This document shows, piece after piece, positions 8,069 to 16,368 of a stretch of DNA of 64,000 nucleotides. The translations under genes were made by a program, and so were the position numbers. The notes beneath the pieces are model-generated. The model made no database searches and had not been told where the DNA came from. It was given only the letters and a program-made list of their open reading frames with translations. Positions within the stretch are counted from its first letter, which is position 1. Every line of letters begins with the position of its first letter. Origin of the DNA: Rhizobium aethiopicum (GTDB lineage Bacteria > Pseudomonadota > Alphaproteobacteria > Rhizobiales > Rhizobiaceae); contig NZ_JACIFV010000021.1 in NCBI RefSeq assembly GCF_014197535.1, positions 1-64,000 on the forward strand, given 5' to 3'.

Positions 8069-8947
8069 TTACCAGTTGAGGATCGGCTCCATAGCCGCCC
8101 GGAACTCGGCCTTTTCCTCGGCCGTCAACTCGCCGAGCGGCGCACGGCACTGCCCGACCGGCAGGCCCTGAAGTTCGCAGCCATACTTGATCTTCTGCAC
8201 GAACTTACCGCTTTCGAGGATGTTCATCGCCCGGTAGAGCGTTTTCATCTGTTCGCGCGCCTTGTTCAGATCGCCTGCCTTGAATGTGCGGTCGAGATCA
8301 CAGCAGGCCTTGGCCATGCAGTTCGACGGCCCGCAGATCCAGCTTGCAGCGCCCCAGAACATGAAGTCGAGCGCGATGTCGTCGGAACCGCTGACGAGCT
8401 GAATCTTGCCCTCATAACGCCTGGCGATTTCGATCGCCCGCTGCAACACGCCCGAGCTTTCCTTGATCCCGATGACGCGCCGATTGTCGGCAAAGTGATC
8501 CAAAAGCTCGAAGCTGATGTCGGCACCATCCTTGGCCGGATAGGAATAGAGGACGAGGTTCACATCGACGGCGCCGAGGACGGCTTCATAGTGCTTGATG
8601 AGCTCGGCTTGTGTCGGGCGGGTGTAGAATGGCGGCGCCAGCAGGACAGTGTCATAGCCGATGTCTCTCGCCAGCGCCGTCTGCTCGATCACCTCGCGGG
8701 TGGCGGGCGCATTGGTGCCTGCGATCAGAATCTCGCCCGGCCTGGCAAAGTCCTTGACGAACTGCAGCACATCACGGCGCTCTTCCCTGGATTGGCTGAA
8801 ATATTCTCCGGTCGATCCGTTCGGAACCCAGCCGGTCACGCCTGCCTCGCGCAGATGGATCAGAAGTCTTTCGAACGCCTTGAAGTCGATCCTATTGTTG
8901 ACATCGAAGGGAGTGATGAGCGCGGGCATGACGCCGGAAAGTTTCAT
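8069..8947 (-). CDS. DapA/NAL-family class I aldolase, probable delta1-pyrroline-4-hydroxy-2-carboxylate deaminase
   Basis: A 292-residue TIM-barrel protein of the dihydrodipicolinate synthase / N-acetylneuraminate lyase family. Visible are the substrate loop GSTGEYF, the catalytic Tyr region (LYSYP) and the Schiff-base Lys in GIKESSG. In hydroxyproline operons this family deaminates and dehydrates delta1-pyrroline-4-hydroxy-2-carboxylate to 2-oxoglutarate semialdehyde. It sits between the FAD dehydrogenase and the importer genes, in line with that role. GGAG precedes ATG 8947. True lysine-pathway DapA is unlikely in this context. Confidence 0.82.
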   Translation of the reverse strand: MKLSGVMPALITPFDVNNRIDFKAFERLLIHLREAGVTGWVPNGSTGEYFSQSREERRDVLQFVKDFARPGEILIAGTNAPATREVIEQTALARDIGYDTVLLAPPFYTRPTQAELIKHYEAVLGAVDVNLVLYSYPAKDGADISFELLDHFADNRRVIGIKESSGVLQRAIEIARRYEGKIQLVSGSDDIALDFMFWGAASWICGPSNCMAKACCDLDRTFKAGDLNKAREQMKTLYRAMNILESGKFVQKIKYGCELQGLPVGQCRAPLGELTAEEKAEFRAAMEPILNW

Positions 8948-8978
8948 GGGATGTCTCCTGTCCTGGGAACGGCTGTTT

Positions 8979-9647
8979 CTAGATTGCGAGCTTCTTGAGG
9001 ATACGTCCCTCGATGAGGGAAACGGCCCGCGTGAGGGGGAAAGCGATGATGAAGTAGATGAGGGCGACGACCGTCAGCACTTCGACGGGACGGGCCGTGT
9101 TGTTGGAGATGTTCTGGCCGACGAACATCAGGTCCGCCATGCCGACGGCCGAGACCAGGGCACTCTCCTTGAAGAGGCTGACGCAGTTCGACAAGAGCGT
9201 CGGAATGGCCCGCAGCACCGCCTGCGGCAGCACGACGTTGACGACCTGGACCCTGTTCGGCAGGCCAAGCGCAACGCAGGCGTCCAGCTGCTCCCGGCCG
9301 ATCGACTTGAGGCTTGCCCGGAAGGTCTCGCTGGTGATCGCGCCCATGTAAAGCGTCAGCGCGATCACGCCGGACGCAAAATTCGAGAGCTCGACGCCGA
9401 GCAGCAGCGGCAGGCAGAAGAAGATCCAGAAAAGCTGGATGAGAACCGGCGTGCCGCGGAAGAATTCGACATAGATGCCGGAGATCGCGCGAAGCGCTGG
9501 GTTGCGCGACGTTCTGGCCAGGCCGACGAGGAAGCCGAGGGAACATCCGAGCACGATGCAGATGACCGTCAGCTTGATCGTCATCCAGAGGCCGAGCAGA
9601 AGCGCATTTTCGAAACGCAGCAGGATCGAGAAGTCGAGCGTCATCAT
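8979..9647 (-). CDS. Polar amino-acid ABC transporter permease (HisM/GlnP type)
   Basis: A 222-residue inner-membrane permease with several hydrophobic helices and the EAA-type loop (REQLDACVALGLPNRVQVVNV) that contacts the ATPase. It pairs with the second permease upstream, forming the heterodimer usual for polar amino-acid importers. AGGAGG lies just upstream of two adjacent ATG codons (9647 and 9644). The operon suggests proline, hydroxyproline or a betaine as cargo. Confidence 0.88.
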   Translation of the reverse strand: MMTLDFSILLRFENALLLGLWMTIKLTVICIVLGCSLGFLVGLARTSRNPALRAISGIYVEFFRGTPVLIQLFWIFFCLPLLLGVELSNFASGVIALTLYMGAITSETFRASLKSIGREQLDACVALGLPNRVQVVNVVLPQAVLRAIPTLLSNCVSLFKESALVSAVGMADLMFVGQNISNNTARPVEVLTVVALIYFIIAFPLTRAVSLIEGRILKKLAI

Positions 9648-9656
9648 CCTGGCCTC

Positions 9657-10319
9657 CTAGCTGACGAGGATCTGGCGGCGGCGTTCGAGCAGGCCGACGA
9701 TCTGGGTTATCGGGAAGGACACGGCGAAATAGATGAGAGCCACGACCGTAAAGGTCTCGATCGGCCTGTAGGTCTCGGTGGCGAGCGTCTTGCCCTGATA
9801 CATCAAGTCCTGGATCGCCACGATCGCAACGAGCGCGCTCTGCTGGAAGATGACGATGCCGTTGGTCAGGAGCACCGGGATCGAGGCGCGGAAGGCCGTC
9901 GGGAAGATGATGTAGAGCACGCGCTGGAGCGGGTTGAGGCCGAGCGCGATGCCGGCATCGAGCTGTTCGCGCGGCACCGCCTGGATCGAGGCGCGGTAGG
10001 CCTCGGCGTTGAACGCCATGAGATTGAGCCCGAGCGCCATGATGCCCATCGTCATCGGATCGAGGAAGACGTCGAACAGCATCGGCACGCAGTAGAAGAT
10101 CCAGACGATCTGGACGATGGCAGGCGTGCAGCGGAAGAATTCGACGAACAGCATGAAGGGCAGCCGCAGGACCCGATAGGGACTCATGATCAGCAGAGCG
10201 AGCGCGAAGCCGAAGACGATGCCGATGACATTCGCCGCCGCCGTCAGCTGCAGTGAAACCCACAGGCCCTGAAGAAGCGGAGCAAGGGTGACTGCGTTGA
10301 AGTCGAACGTGTAGTTCAC
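9657..10319 (-). CDS. Polar amino-acid ABC transporter permease (HisQ type)
   Basis: A 220-residue permease of the same family as its neighbour. The cytoplasmic loop REQLDAGIALGLNPLQRVLYI matches the equivalent loop of the adjacent permease and shows they are paralogues. The start is a GTG at 10319 with GGGAGGG 7-8 bp upstream; no ATG is better placed. It is 12 bp from the ATPase gene and 9 bp from the second permease, so the three form one translation-coupled importer module. Confidence 0.88.
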   Translation of the reverse strand: MNYTFDFNAVTLAPLLQGLWVSLQLTAAANVIGIVFGFALALLIMSPYRVLRLPFMLFVEFFRCTPAIVQIVWIFYCVPMLFDVFLDPMTMGIMALGLNLMAFNAEAYRASIQAVPREQLDAGIALGLNPLQRVLYIIFPTAFRASIPVLLTNGIVIFQQSALVAIVAIQDLMYQGKTLATETYRPIETFTVVALIYFAVSFPITQIVGLLERRRQILVS

Positions 10320-10331
10320 GGCATGCCCTCC

Positions 10332-11114
10332 CTACTGCTTGATGTGGAAGACGCGGTCGATGAATTCCTTGGTGCGCTCCTCGCGCGGCGCGGCGAGCAC
10401 CTGTTCGGGAGGCCCGTCCTCGACCACCACGCCGCCGGCGCAGAAGATCACCCGGGAGGCGATGTTCTTGGCGAACCACATGTCATGGGTCACGATCATC
10501 ATCGGCATGTCCTGGGCGGCGAGCTGCAGGATGACCTGCTCCACCTCGCTGACGAGCTCGGGGTCGAGAGCCGAGGTGACTTCGTCGAACAGCATCAGCT
10601 TCGGGTCGAGCATCAATGCGCGGGCAATGGCCACGCGCTGCTTTTGGCCGCCGGAAAGCTGCGCCGGATAGGCCTTGGACTTGGCGCCGAGCCCGAAGCG
10701 CTCGAGCAGCGCCTGGGCGCGATCCGTCGCCTTTGTCTTGGCTTCTCCGCGCACCTTGCAGGGGGCGAGGATCAGATTCTGGGTGACGTTCAGATGCGGA
10801 AACAGCGTGTAATGCTGAAAGACCATGCCGATCGAGCGGCGGACATTGGTGTCGATCTCAGTCTTCTTGGCCGCACCGGCGGAAGAAATATAGGGCTTCC
10901 CGTCGAAATTGATCGACCCGCTGTCGATTTGCTCCAGGCCCATCATCACCCTCAGCAGCGTGCTCTTGCCGCCGCCGCTGGGGCCGATGACGACGACGCG
11001 TTCGCCGGGCTTCATTTCGATGTCGATGCCTTTCAGCACCTGGATTGCCCCGTTGCCGTAGCTTTTGTGGAGCGCCTGCATTTTCACGAGGGGAAGGCTG
11101 AAGGACGTGGTCAT
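10332..11114 (-). CDS. Polar amino-acid ABC transporter ATP-binding protein
   Basis: A 260-residue ABC ATPase. Walker A is GPSGGGKST, the Q-loop is GMVFQHYTLFPHL, the signature is LSGGQKQRVAIARAL, and Walker B (LMLFDEVTSALDPE) is followed by the H-loop MIVTHD. It matches the GlnQ/HisP subgroup closely and has no extra domain. It energises the two permeases downstream and is separated from the binding-protein gene by a hairpin that may tune expression. Confidence 0.9.
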   Translation of the reverse strand: MTTSFSLPLVKMQALHKSYGNGAIQVLKGIDIEMKPGERVVVIGPSGGGKSTLLRVMMGLEQIDSGSINFDGKPYISSAGAAKKTEIDTNVRRSIGMVFQHYTLFPHLNVTQNLILAPCKVRGEAKTKATDRAQALLERFGLGAKSKAYPAQLSGGQKQRVAIARALMLDPKLMLFDEVTSALDPELVSEVEQVILQLAAQDMPMMIVTHDMWFAKNIASRVIFCAGGVVVEDGPPEQVLAAPREERTKEFIDRVFHIKQ

Positions 11115-11141
11115 GCCAATCTCCGCTGATCGAAGCTGGGA

Positions 11142-11166
11142 GGGCCGGCGCTCCTCGCACCGGCCC
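11142..11166 (-). other. Intercistronic hairpin between binding-protein and ATPase genes
   Basis: A 7-bp perfect GC-rich stem (GGGCCGG / CCGGCCC, 11-nt loop) fills the 59-bp gap between the binding-protein stop (11174) and the ATPase start (11114). There is no T run, so partial termination or 3' mRNA stabilisation is more likely than full termination. Such elements keep the binding protein in excess over membrane subunits in many importer operons. Confidence 0.55.
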
Positions 11167-11173
11167 GGCGAGG

Positions 11174-12004
11174 TTACTTCGCGCCCTTGAGCACTTCGTC
11201 GACGGCCTTGCGGATCAGCTCATCGACATGGCCGGTCGCGACCTTCTCTTCGAGGAAGATATCGACGACTTCGACATCGGCCGCCGAAAGCTGATGCGGC
11301 AGGCCGAAGGCCACGCCCTGCTTGGCAAGCGCCGGCGTCGGGTTGAGCGCCACCGCCCAGTCCGGGTTCGACTGGGTGAAGAGCTGATTGGTGTCGGAGG
11401 CGTCGACCAGGATGTCGGCACGCTTCGAGGTGACCGCCAGGCGGGTCTCGTCATTGCCGGGAAGACGCATGATCGTGGCGTTCTTCACCGCTGCGGAAAT
11501 CGCCTTGTCCTGCGCCGTGCCGGACATGACGGCAAGCGTCACGCCCGCCTTGTCGATATCGGCCACCGAAGCGGCGCCCGGCGCAATCTTCGGGTTGTTT
11601 TTGTTGTAGGCGAGCGAGATCTGGTACTCCATCGCTGGAACCGAGAACTGCACGGCCATGGCGCGCGCCGGCGTGCGGTTCAGCGCCAGCGACATGTCCC
11701 ATTTGCCCGCCTGCAGGCCGGCGACGATGTTGTCCCAGGTGGTATCGACGAATTCGGGCTTCACCTTCAGCACGTCGGCGAATTCCTTGCAGAGATCGGC
11801 AAAGAAGCCGGAATATTCGCCTGTCGCCGGGTCGCGCATGACATAGGGCGGCGCGACGGCCGCGCCGCAACGCAGGACACCCGCCTTCTGCACGCCCTGC
11901 CAATATCCCTCGGCAGTCTGAGCCTCAGCGGCGGTTGCGGAAAGAGCTCCCATCAAGGCGAGCGCAGGCAGCGTCCGCAAGGCGGACGTTATCAAAGAAA
12001 GCAT
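11174..12004 (-). CDS. Periplasmic amino-acid-binding protein of ABC importer
   Basis: A 276-residue solute-binding protein (SBP_bac_3 type). An N-terminal signal peptide of about 28 residues ends in ATAAEAQ. The mature part shows the family opening (GVLRCGAAVAPPYVMRDP) and the segments YSGFFADLCKEFADVL and WDNIVAGLQAGKWDM. It is the first gene of the leftward operon and would deliver the operon's substrate to the permeases. The start ATG has GAGGAA 6 bp upstream. Ligand identity (hydroxyproline, proline or related) is inferred from the downstream enzymes. Confidence 0.88.
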   Translation of the reverse strand: MLSLITSALRTLPALALMGALSATAAEAQTAEGYWQGVQKAGVLRCGAAVAPPYVMRDPATGEYSGFFADLCKEFADVLKVKPEFVDTTWDNIVAGLQAGKWDMSLALNRTPARAMAVQFSVPAMEYQISLAYNKNNPKIAPGAASVADIDKAGVTLAVMSGTAQDKAISAAVKNATIMRLPGNDETRLAVTSKRADILVDASDTNQLFTQSNPDWAVALNPTPALAKQGVAFGLPHQLSAADVEVVDIFLEEKVATGHVDELIRKAVDEVLKGAK

Positions 12005-12078
12005 CGGGCATTCCTCTTTTTGTTGTGCGCAGAAAGGCGCGGTTCCACTCGTCGGCTCTGGCCGTTTCTATTATTTTC

Positions 12079-12165
12079 TGTCGGCTGCGTGTCGACTGAC
12101 GAAAATATGTCAACAGCGTGTCGACAAAGTCAAGTGGAAAAATTACATTGCCGACACGCTGTTTT
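12079..12165. promoter_or_regulatory. Three copies of a CAGCGTGTCGRC-type motif in a divergent promoter region
   Basis: The 200-bp gap between the importer operon (start 12004) and the second gntR gene (12205) holds GGCTGCGTGTCGAC (about 12083-12096), CAACAGCGTGTCGAC (about 12111-12125) and an inverted copy near 12150-12163 whose complement reads AAACAGCGTGTCGGC. The spacing and repetition suggest binding sites for the regulator encoded at 12205, acting on both promoters. Confidence 0.6.
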
Positions 12166-12204
12166 TCTGGCCCAATGGATCGGCGTCTGGAGAAAGGGAC
12201 TTAA

Positions 12205-12924
12205 GTGTCTGAAGAATCGGAAGTGAAACGGATCCGCGGCACCGGCTGGAAGAACGTCTATGAAACGCTCCGCAACGAGATCCTGTCGCTCGCTTTGCCG
12301 CCCGGTCAGCTTCTCGACGAGACGACGCTGGCCGAACGTTTCGACATGTCGCGTTCGCCGGTGCGCGAAGCGCTGATCCGCCTCGGCGCCGACGAACTGG
12401 TCGTGACGCTGTCGAACCGAAGCACCATCGTCGCCCCCATCGAGGTCGCGACCTTTCCCAAATATGTCGAAGCACTCGACATCGCGCAGCGCATGAATAC
12501 GCGGCTTGCCGCCGCGCTCAGAACCGAAGCCGACCTGAAGATCATCGCCAAGCGGCTGAAAATCTTCGAAGCGGCGGTGAAGACAGGCAATCACCTCGCC
12601 ATGTCGGAGGCCAACAAGGAATTCCACATGGCGATCGCCCATGCCGGAAAAAACCAGTATCTCGCCTCGTTCTACGAGAAGCTGCTGTCGCAGGGCCAAC
12701 GCATGCTCCACCTGCATTTCGAATATCTGGAGCGGACCCATGAGGGGTATCTCCTAACTGACGAACATGCACTGATGCTCAATGCCATCCGGGACAAGAA
12801 CGTGGATCTGGCCGACGAACTCGCCCACGCCCATACGCGGCAGTTTCAGGACAATTTCATCAACTTCATGCGCGAGAACTACACGACGGATGTCGCGCTA
12901 GGGCCGCTCAGAGCTGCGGAGTGA
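12205..12924 (+). CDS. GntR-family (FCD) transcriptional regulator
   Basis: A 239-residue regulator with an N-terminal GntR winged helix (LAERFDMSRSPVREALIRLG, about residues 38-57) and a C-terminal FCD domain. The start is GTG 12205 preceded by AGAAAGGGA. It is divergent from the importer/catabolic operon and 4 bp from the ProC-like gene downstream. It should control this pair and probably the operon opposite through the repeated motif at 12079-12165. It is distinct in sequence from the GntR at 1921, so the region has two FCD regulators. Confidence 0.87.
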   Translation: MSEESEVKRIRGTGWKNVYETLRNEILSLALPPGQLLDETTLAERFDMSRSPVREALIRLGADELVVTLSNRSTIVAPIEVATFPKYVEALDIAQRMNTRLAAALRTEADLKIIAKRLKIFEAAVKTGNHLAMSEANKEFHMAIAHAGKNQYLASFYEKLLSQGQRMLHLHFEYLERTHEGYLLTDEHALMLNAIRDKNVDLADELAHAHTRQFQDNFINFMRENYTTDVALGPLRAAE

Positions 12925-12928
12925 TCAA

Positions 12929-13711
12929 GTGAACGACAAAAGCATCGGATTCGTCGGAACCGGCGTGATCACCGAGGCGATGGTTCGCGGGCTTCTCGCT
13001 GGGCCGGCCTATGCCACCGAGATTCATGTCTCCCCGCGAAGCGCCCACATTGCGGAAACGCTGGCAGCCGAATTCGCAGCCGTGAGAATTGCCGAGGATA
13101 ACCAGGATGTCGTCGCGCGCAGCGACACCGTGTTCCTGGCTATACGGCCGCAGATTGCCGAGGAGGTCGTGCGGGAACTGTCGTTCAGAGACGGGCAGAC
13201 GGTCGTCAGCGTCATCGCGGCGACGGAACGCCAGGCTCTCATCGACTGGATCGGCGCCGACGTGCGTCTCGTGCAGGCGATCCCCCTGCCCTTCGTCGCA
13301 TCTCGCCAAGGCGTCACCGCCATCTACCCGCCTGACGATACGGTCGCAGTGCTGTTCGACACGCTCGGTGCCGCCGTCCAATGCCAGTCGAGGAAGGAAT
13401 ACGATCTACTCGCGGCCGCGAGTTCGATGATGTCGACCTATTTCGGGATCATGGAAACGGTTGCCGGCTGGCTGGAAAGGAGCGGCCTAGAAAGGGCGAA
13501 AGGCCATGCCTACATTGCCCCGCTCTTCGCAAGCCTGGCGCAGAAGGCGAGCGGCCCGGGCGCTGAGCCCTTCAGCACGCTGAGCCGCGAATTCGCGACC
13601 AGGGGCGGGCTGAACGAGCAGGTTCTGTCCGACTTCGAGAAAAAGGGCGGCATCGCGGCGCTGACCGGAGCGCTCGACGGCGTGCTTGCCCGCATAGAGG
13701 GCAGGAACTAA
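12929..13711 (+). CDS. Pyrroline-5-carboxylate reductase-like protein (ProC family)
   Basis: A 260-residue protein with an N-terminal NAD(P) Rossmann motif (GFVGTGVITEAMVRGLL) and the downstream VFLAIRPQIAEEVV segment of the ProC family, which reduces pyrroline-5-carboxylate to proline. The C-terminal proline-binding region is less typical (GLNEQVLSDFEKKGG), so a related imine may be the substrate. The start is GTG 12929, coupled to the GntR gene with a 4-bp gap. Its stop overlaps the convergent cupin-regulator gene by 4 bp. Housekeeping ProC is normally chromosomal, so this copy is probably catabolic. Confidence 0.78.
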   Translation: MNDKSIGFVGTGVITEAMVRGLLAGPAYATEIHVSPRSAHIAETLAAEFAAVRIAEDNQDVVARSDTVFLAIRPQIAEEVVRELSFRDGQTVVSVIAATERQALIDWIGADVRLVQAIPLPFVASRQGVTAIYPPDDTVAVLFDTLGAAVQCQSRKEYDLLAAASSMMSTYFGIMETVAGWLERSGLERAKGHAYIAPLFASLAQKASGPGAEPFSTLSREFATRGGLNEQVLSDFEKKGGIAALTGALDGVLARIEGRN

Positions 13712-14256
13712 AAGGTAGGCGGCGTGCAGGCGCTGATGACCTCGCAGGCCACCGGCCCGACGCAGCGGAACCGGTGCGGGCGCCGGCTTTCGAAATAATA
13801 AGCGTCACCAGGGCCCAGCACGCGCCGTTCGTCGTCGACCGTGACCTCGAGCCTTCCCGAGAGCACGATCCCGCCCTCCTCTCCCTCGTGGACAAGAGGA
13901 ATTTTTCCGGTGTCGGCGCCCGGTTGGTAGCACTCCTTGAGCATCTGCAGGCTGCGCCCGAACAGGGTTTCGCCAACCTGCTTGTAGGAAATGGCACCCT
14001 TGCCGATCTCCACCAGTTCCTCGGCCGCGTAGAAAGCCTTTTTCGGACGTTCGGGTTGGAAGGCGAAGAATTCCGCCAGCCCGATCGGAATGCCGTCGAG
14101 AATTCGCTTCAAGGCTCCAACCGAGGGATTGGAGGCGTTCGATTCGATCAGCGAGATCGTCGAGTTCGGCACGCCGGTGCGTTTGGCGAGCTCACGCTGG
14201 GAAAGCTTGTGGGCGAGGCGAAGATGGCGAAGGCGGCTGCCGATGTCGATTGACAT
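13708..14256 (-). CDS. XRE-family HTH regulator with C-terminal cupin (PuuR-like)
   Basis: A 182-residue regulator with a helix-turn-helix at about residues 8-62 (LSQRELAKRTGVPNSTISLI) and a cupin sensor at about 105-178 (PLVHEGEEGGIVLSGRLEV). This architecture is that of PuuR-type repressors, often found beside aminotransferase or polyamine catabolic genes. It is divergent from the class III aminotransferase at 14398, which it most likely controls. Confidence 0.87.
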   Translation of the reverse strand: MSIDIGSRLRHLRLAHKLSQRELAKRTGVPNSTISLIESNASNPSVGALKRILDGIPIGLAEFFAFQPERPKKAFYAAEELVEIGKGAISYKQVGETLFGRSLQMLKECYQPGADTGKIPLVHEGEEGGIVLSGRLEVTVDDERRVLGPGDAYYFESRRPHRFRCVGPVACEVISACTPPTF

Positions 14257-14273
14257 GATGCGGTCCGTTTGCG

Positions 14274-14320
14274 TTGTTCAAAATATCTAAAACATGTCAG
14301 CTGAACCGATATATTTCAAC
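14274..14320. promoter_or_regulatory. Imperfect inverted repeat between cupin regulator and aminotransferase
   Basis: TTGTTCAAAATATC at 14274-14287 is repeated in inverted, imperfect form at 14308-14322 (GATATATTTCAACAG). The AT-rich dyad sits in the 141-bp divergent promoter region and is a reasonable site for the HTH-cupin regulator. The match is imperfect, so confidence is low. Confidence 0.35.
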
Positions 14321-14397
14321 AGCTTGCGCTGGCGAAGAAAAGGACTTGTTTGCAAAGGAGAAATCACCATTCTCGACCCATCCCTAAGGAGGCCAGA

Positions 14398-15732
14398 ATG
14401 GATCAGTTGAACAAGACGAACGCGCCCGTACTCGAAAATTTCTGGATGCCATTCACGGCGAACCGGCAGTTCAAGGCCACGCCGCGGCTTTTGGCCGCTG
14501 CGGAAGGAATGTACTACACCGACGTCGATGGAAACCGGGTGCTGGACGGCACGGCCGGACTCTGGTGCTGCAACGTCGGCCACGGCCGCAAGAAGATCGC
14601 CCAGGCGGTCGAGCGGCAGCTTGCCACCCTCGATTATGCCCCGACCTTCCAGATGGGGCATCCGATCGCCTTCGACTTCGCCGCGAAGCTGGCTGCGAAT
14701 GCGCCGGGCGGTGCTGACGCCAAGCTCGACCGGGTCTTCTTCACCGGCTCCGGTTCGGAATCGGTCGATACAGCGCTGAAAATCGCCATCGCCTATCAGC
14801 GCGCGATCGGTCAGGGCACCCGCACCCGCATCATCGGCCGCGAGAAGGGCTATCACGGCGTCGGCTTCGGCGGCATTTCCGTTGGCGGTCTCGTCAATAA
14901 TCGGCGAGTCTTCCCGCAAATCCCGGCCGACCACATGCGCCACACGCTCGACGTCGAGCGCAACGCCTTCTCCAAGGGCCTTCCCGCCCATGGCGTGGAA
15001 CTGGCCGATGATCTCGAACGCCTGGTGCAGTTGCACGGCGCCGAAACCATCGCCGCCGTCATCGTCGAGCCGATGGCGGGATCGGCGGGCGTTATCCTGC
15101 CGCCGAAGGGATATTTGGAGAAGCTGCGCGCGACGGCCGACAAGCACGGCATCCTGCTAATCTTCGATGAAGTCATCACCGGCTTCGGCCGTCTCGGCAC
15201 GCCTTTCGCAGTGGATTATTTTGGCGTCGTGCCTGATCTGGTCACAACGGCGAAGGGCCTGACCAACGGCGCTATCCCCATGGGCGCGGTCTTTGCCAGC
15301 CGTAAGGTCCATGACGGACTTATGGTCGGACCTGACAATGCGATCGAACTCTTCCACGGCTATACCTATTCCGGCCATCCGGTCGCCTGCGCCGCGGGGC
15401 TCGCGACCCTCGAAATCTACGAGGAAGATGGGCTGCTGACGCGTGCATCCGAGCTGGCCGAGTATTGGCAGGACGCCCTCCATTCGCTGAAGGGCCAGCC
15501 TGGTGTGGTCGACATCCGCAATCTCGGACTGGTCGGCGCAATCGAACTCGCTCCGCGTGACGGGGCACCGGGAACCCGTGCCTACGACGTCTTCGTCGAT
15601 TGCTTCAAGAAGGGCCTGCTGATCCGCGTGACCGGCGATATCATCGCGCTTTCTCCGCCTTTGATCGTCGAGAAAGACCAGATCGACACGATCGTCTCGA
15701 CGATCGGCGATGCGCTGAAGCGCGCGGCATAA
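14398..15732 (+). CDS. Class III (omega-amino acid--pyruvate type) PLP aminotransferase
   Basis: A 444-residue fold-type I aminotransferase. Landmarks are the entry motif FWMPFTANRQF, TGSGSESVDTALKIA at the cofactor phosphate site, DEVITGFGRLG, and the Schiff-base Lys in TTAKGLTNGAIPMG. The opening is that of omega-amino-acid/beta-alanine--pyruvate aminotransferases, about 440-450 residues long. ATG 14398 with TAAGGAGG upstream is clearly better than a longer reading. It probably deaminates an omega-amino acid or polyamine derivative. A terminator hairpin follows, so it is monocistronic. Confidence 0.88.
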   Translation: MDQLNKTNAPVLENFWMPFTANRQFKATPRLLAAAEGMYYTDVDGNRVLDGTAGLWCCNVGHGRKKIAQAVERQLATLDYAPTFQMGHPIAFDFAAKLAANAPGGADAKLDRVFFTGSGSESVDTALKIAIAYQRAIGQGTRTRIIGREKGYHGVGFGGISVGGLVNNRRVFPQIPADHMRHTLDVERNAFSKGLPAHGVELADDLERLVQLHGAETIAAVIVEPMAGSAGVILPPKGYLEKLRATADKHGILLIFDEVITGFGRLGTPFAVDYFGVVPDLVTTAKGLTNGAIPMGAVFASRKVHDGLMVGPDNAIELFHGYTYSGHPVACAAGLATLEIYEEDGLLTRASELAEYWQDALHSLKGQPGVVDIRNLGLVGAIELAPRDGAPGTRAYDVFVDCFKKGLLIRVTGDIIALSPPLIVEKDQIDTIVSTIGDALKRAA

Positions 15733-15746
15733 TCTGCCGATACCAA

Positions 15747-15778
15747 CCGCTGCGGTGGCGAACCAGCCGCCGCAGCGG
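15747..15778. terminator. Bidirectional hairpin between convergent genes
   Basis: CCGCTGCGG and CCGCAGCGG form a perfect 9-bp stem with a 14-nt loop between the aminotransferase stop (15732) and the Lrp-regulator stop (15780). Its position between convergent genes suggests a shared terminator. There is no long T run on either side. Confidence 0.6.
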
Positions 15779-15779
15779 C

Positions 15780-16262
15780 TTACTCCAGAGGAACGCCAAG
15801 CCCGACTTTGACCCGGTCCATCGCAACAAAGGTGCGGAAGCGCTTGACGTTGTTGTTGCCGAAGAAGAGCCGCCGGGTGAGTGCCTCGTAATCAGCCATC
15901 GACGGCACGACGATCACAAGAATGAAATCGGCTTCGCCGGTGACGTAATAGCATTGCTGGATTTCCGGCGCGGCTGCGAACTCCGTCTTCGCCCGCTCGA
16001 TCTGATCGGCGGTTTCGCTGATCACCTCCACCTCGACGAAGATCGTGATGGACTGCCCGACTGCCTCCGGCGCGACGACCGAGACGTCCGCCAGGATCAC
16101 CCCTTCCTCCCGCATCCGCTTGATCCGGCGCTGAACGGCCGGCGCGGACAGGTTCACTGCATCGCCGATCGTGCGCTGCGGGGTCATATTGTCCCGCTGG
16201 AGAATGGCGAGGATCTTGCGATCAAAGGCATCGAGCGGCGATGGCTGAACGCGCTTGCTCAA
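15780..16262 (-). CDS. Lrp/AsnC-family transcriptional regulator
   Basis: Lrp-type protein with the N-terminal HTH opening PLDAFDRKILAILQRDN and LSAPAVQRRIKRMREEGVI, followed by the RAM sensor domain (PEIQQCYYVTGEADFILVIV). Family members have about 150-165 residues. The TTG at 16262 gives 160, whereas upstream ATGs would give 196-201 with an unrelated extension running into the divergent promoter. No strong ribosome site precedes the TTG, so the start is uncertain. It is divergent from the diaminopropionate ammonia-lyase gene, which it probably regulates in response to an amino acid. Confidence 0.8.
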   Translation of the reverse strand: MSKRVQPSPLDAFDRKILAILQRDNMTPQRTIGDAVNLSAPAVQRRIKRMREEGVILADVSVVAPEAVGQSITIFVEVEVISETADQIERAKTEFAAAPEIQQCYYVTGEADFILVIVVPSMADYEALTRRLFFGNNNVKRFRTFVAMDRVKVGLGVPLE

Positions 16263-16368
16263 ATGGGGACCCCGACGAAACAAAATTGCAAACAGACGCC
16301 CAGATATCAGCGCTTTTTCCGTGGGCGATGCAATAGAGTTCAGCAACTTTACGAAATTGAGGTTTGCC

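Noticed and set aside
8661..10256. 531-codon open frame antisense to the DapA-like gene and permeases
   Set aside because: His/Asp/Glu/Arg-rich low-information translation, no ribosome site, overlaps three well supported genes.
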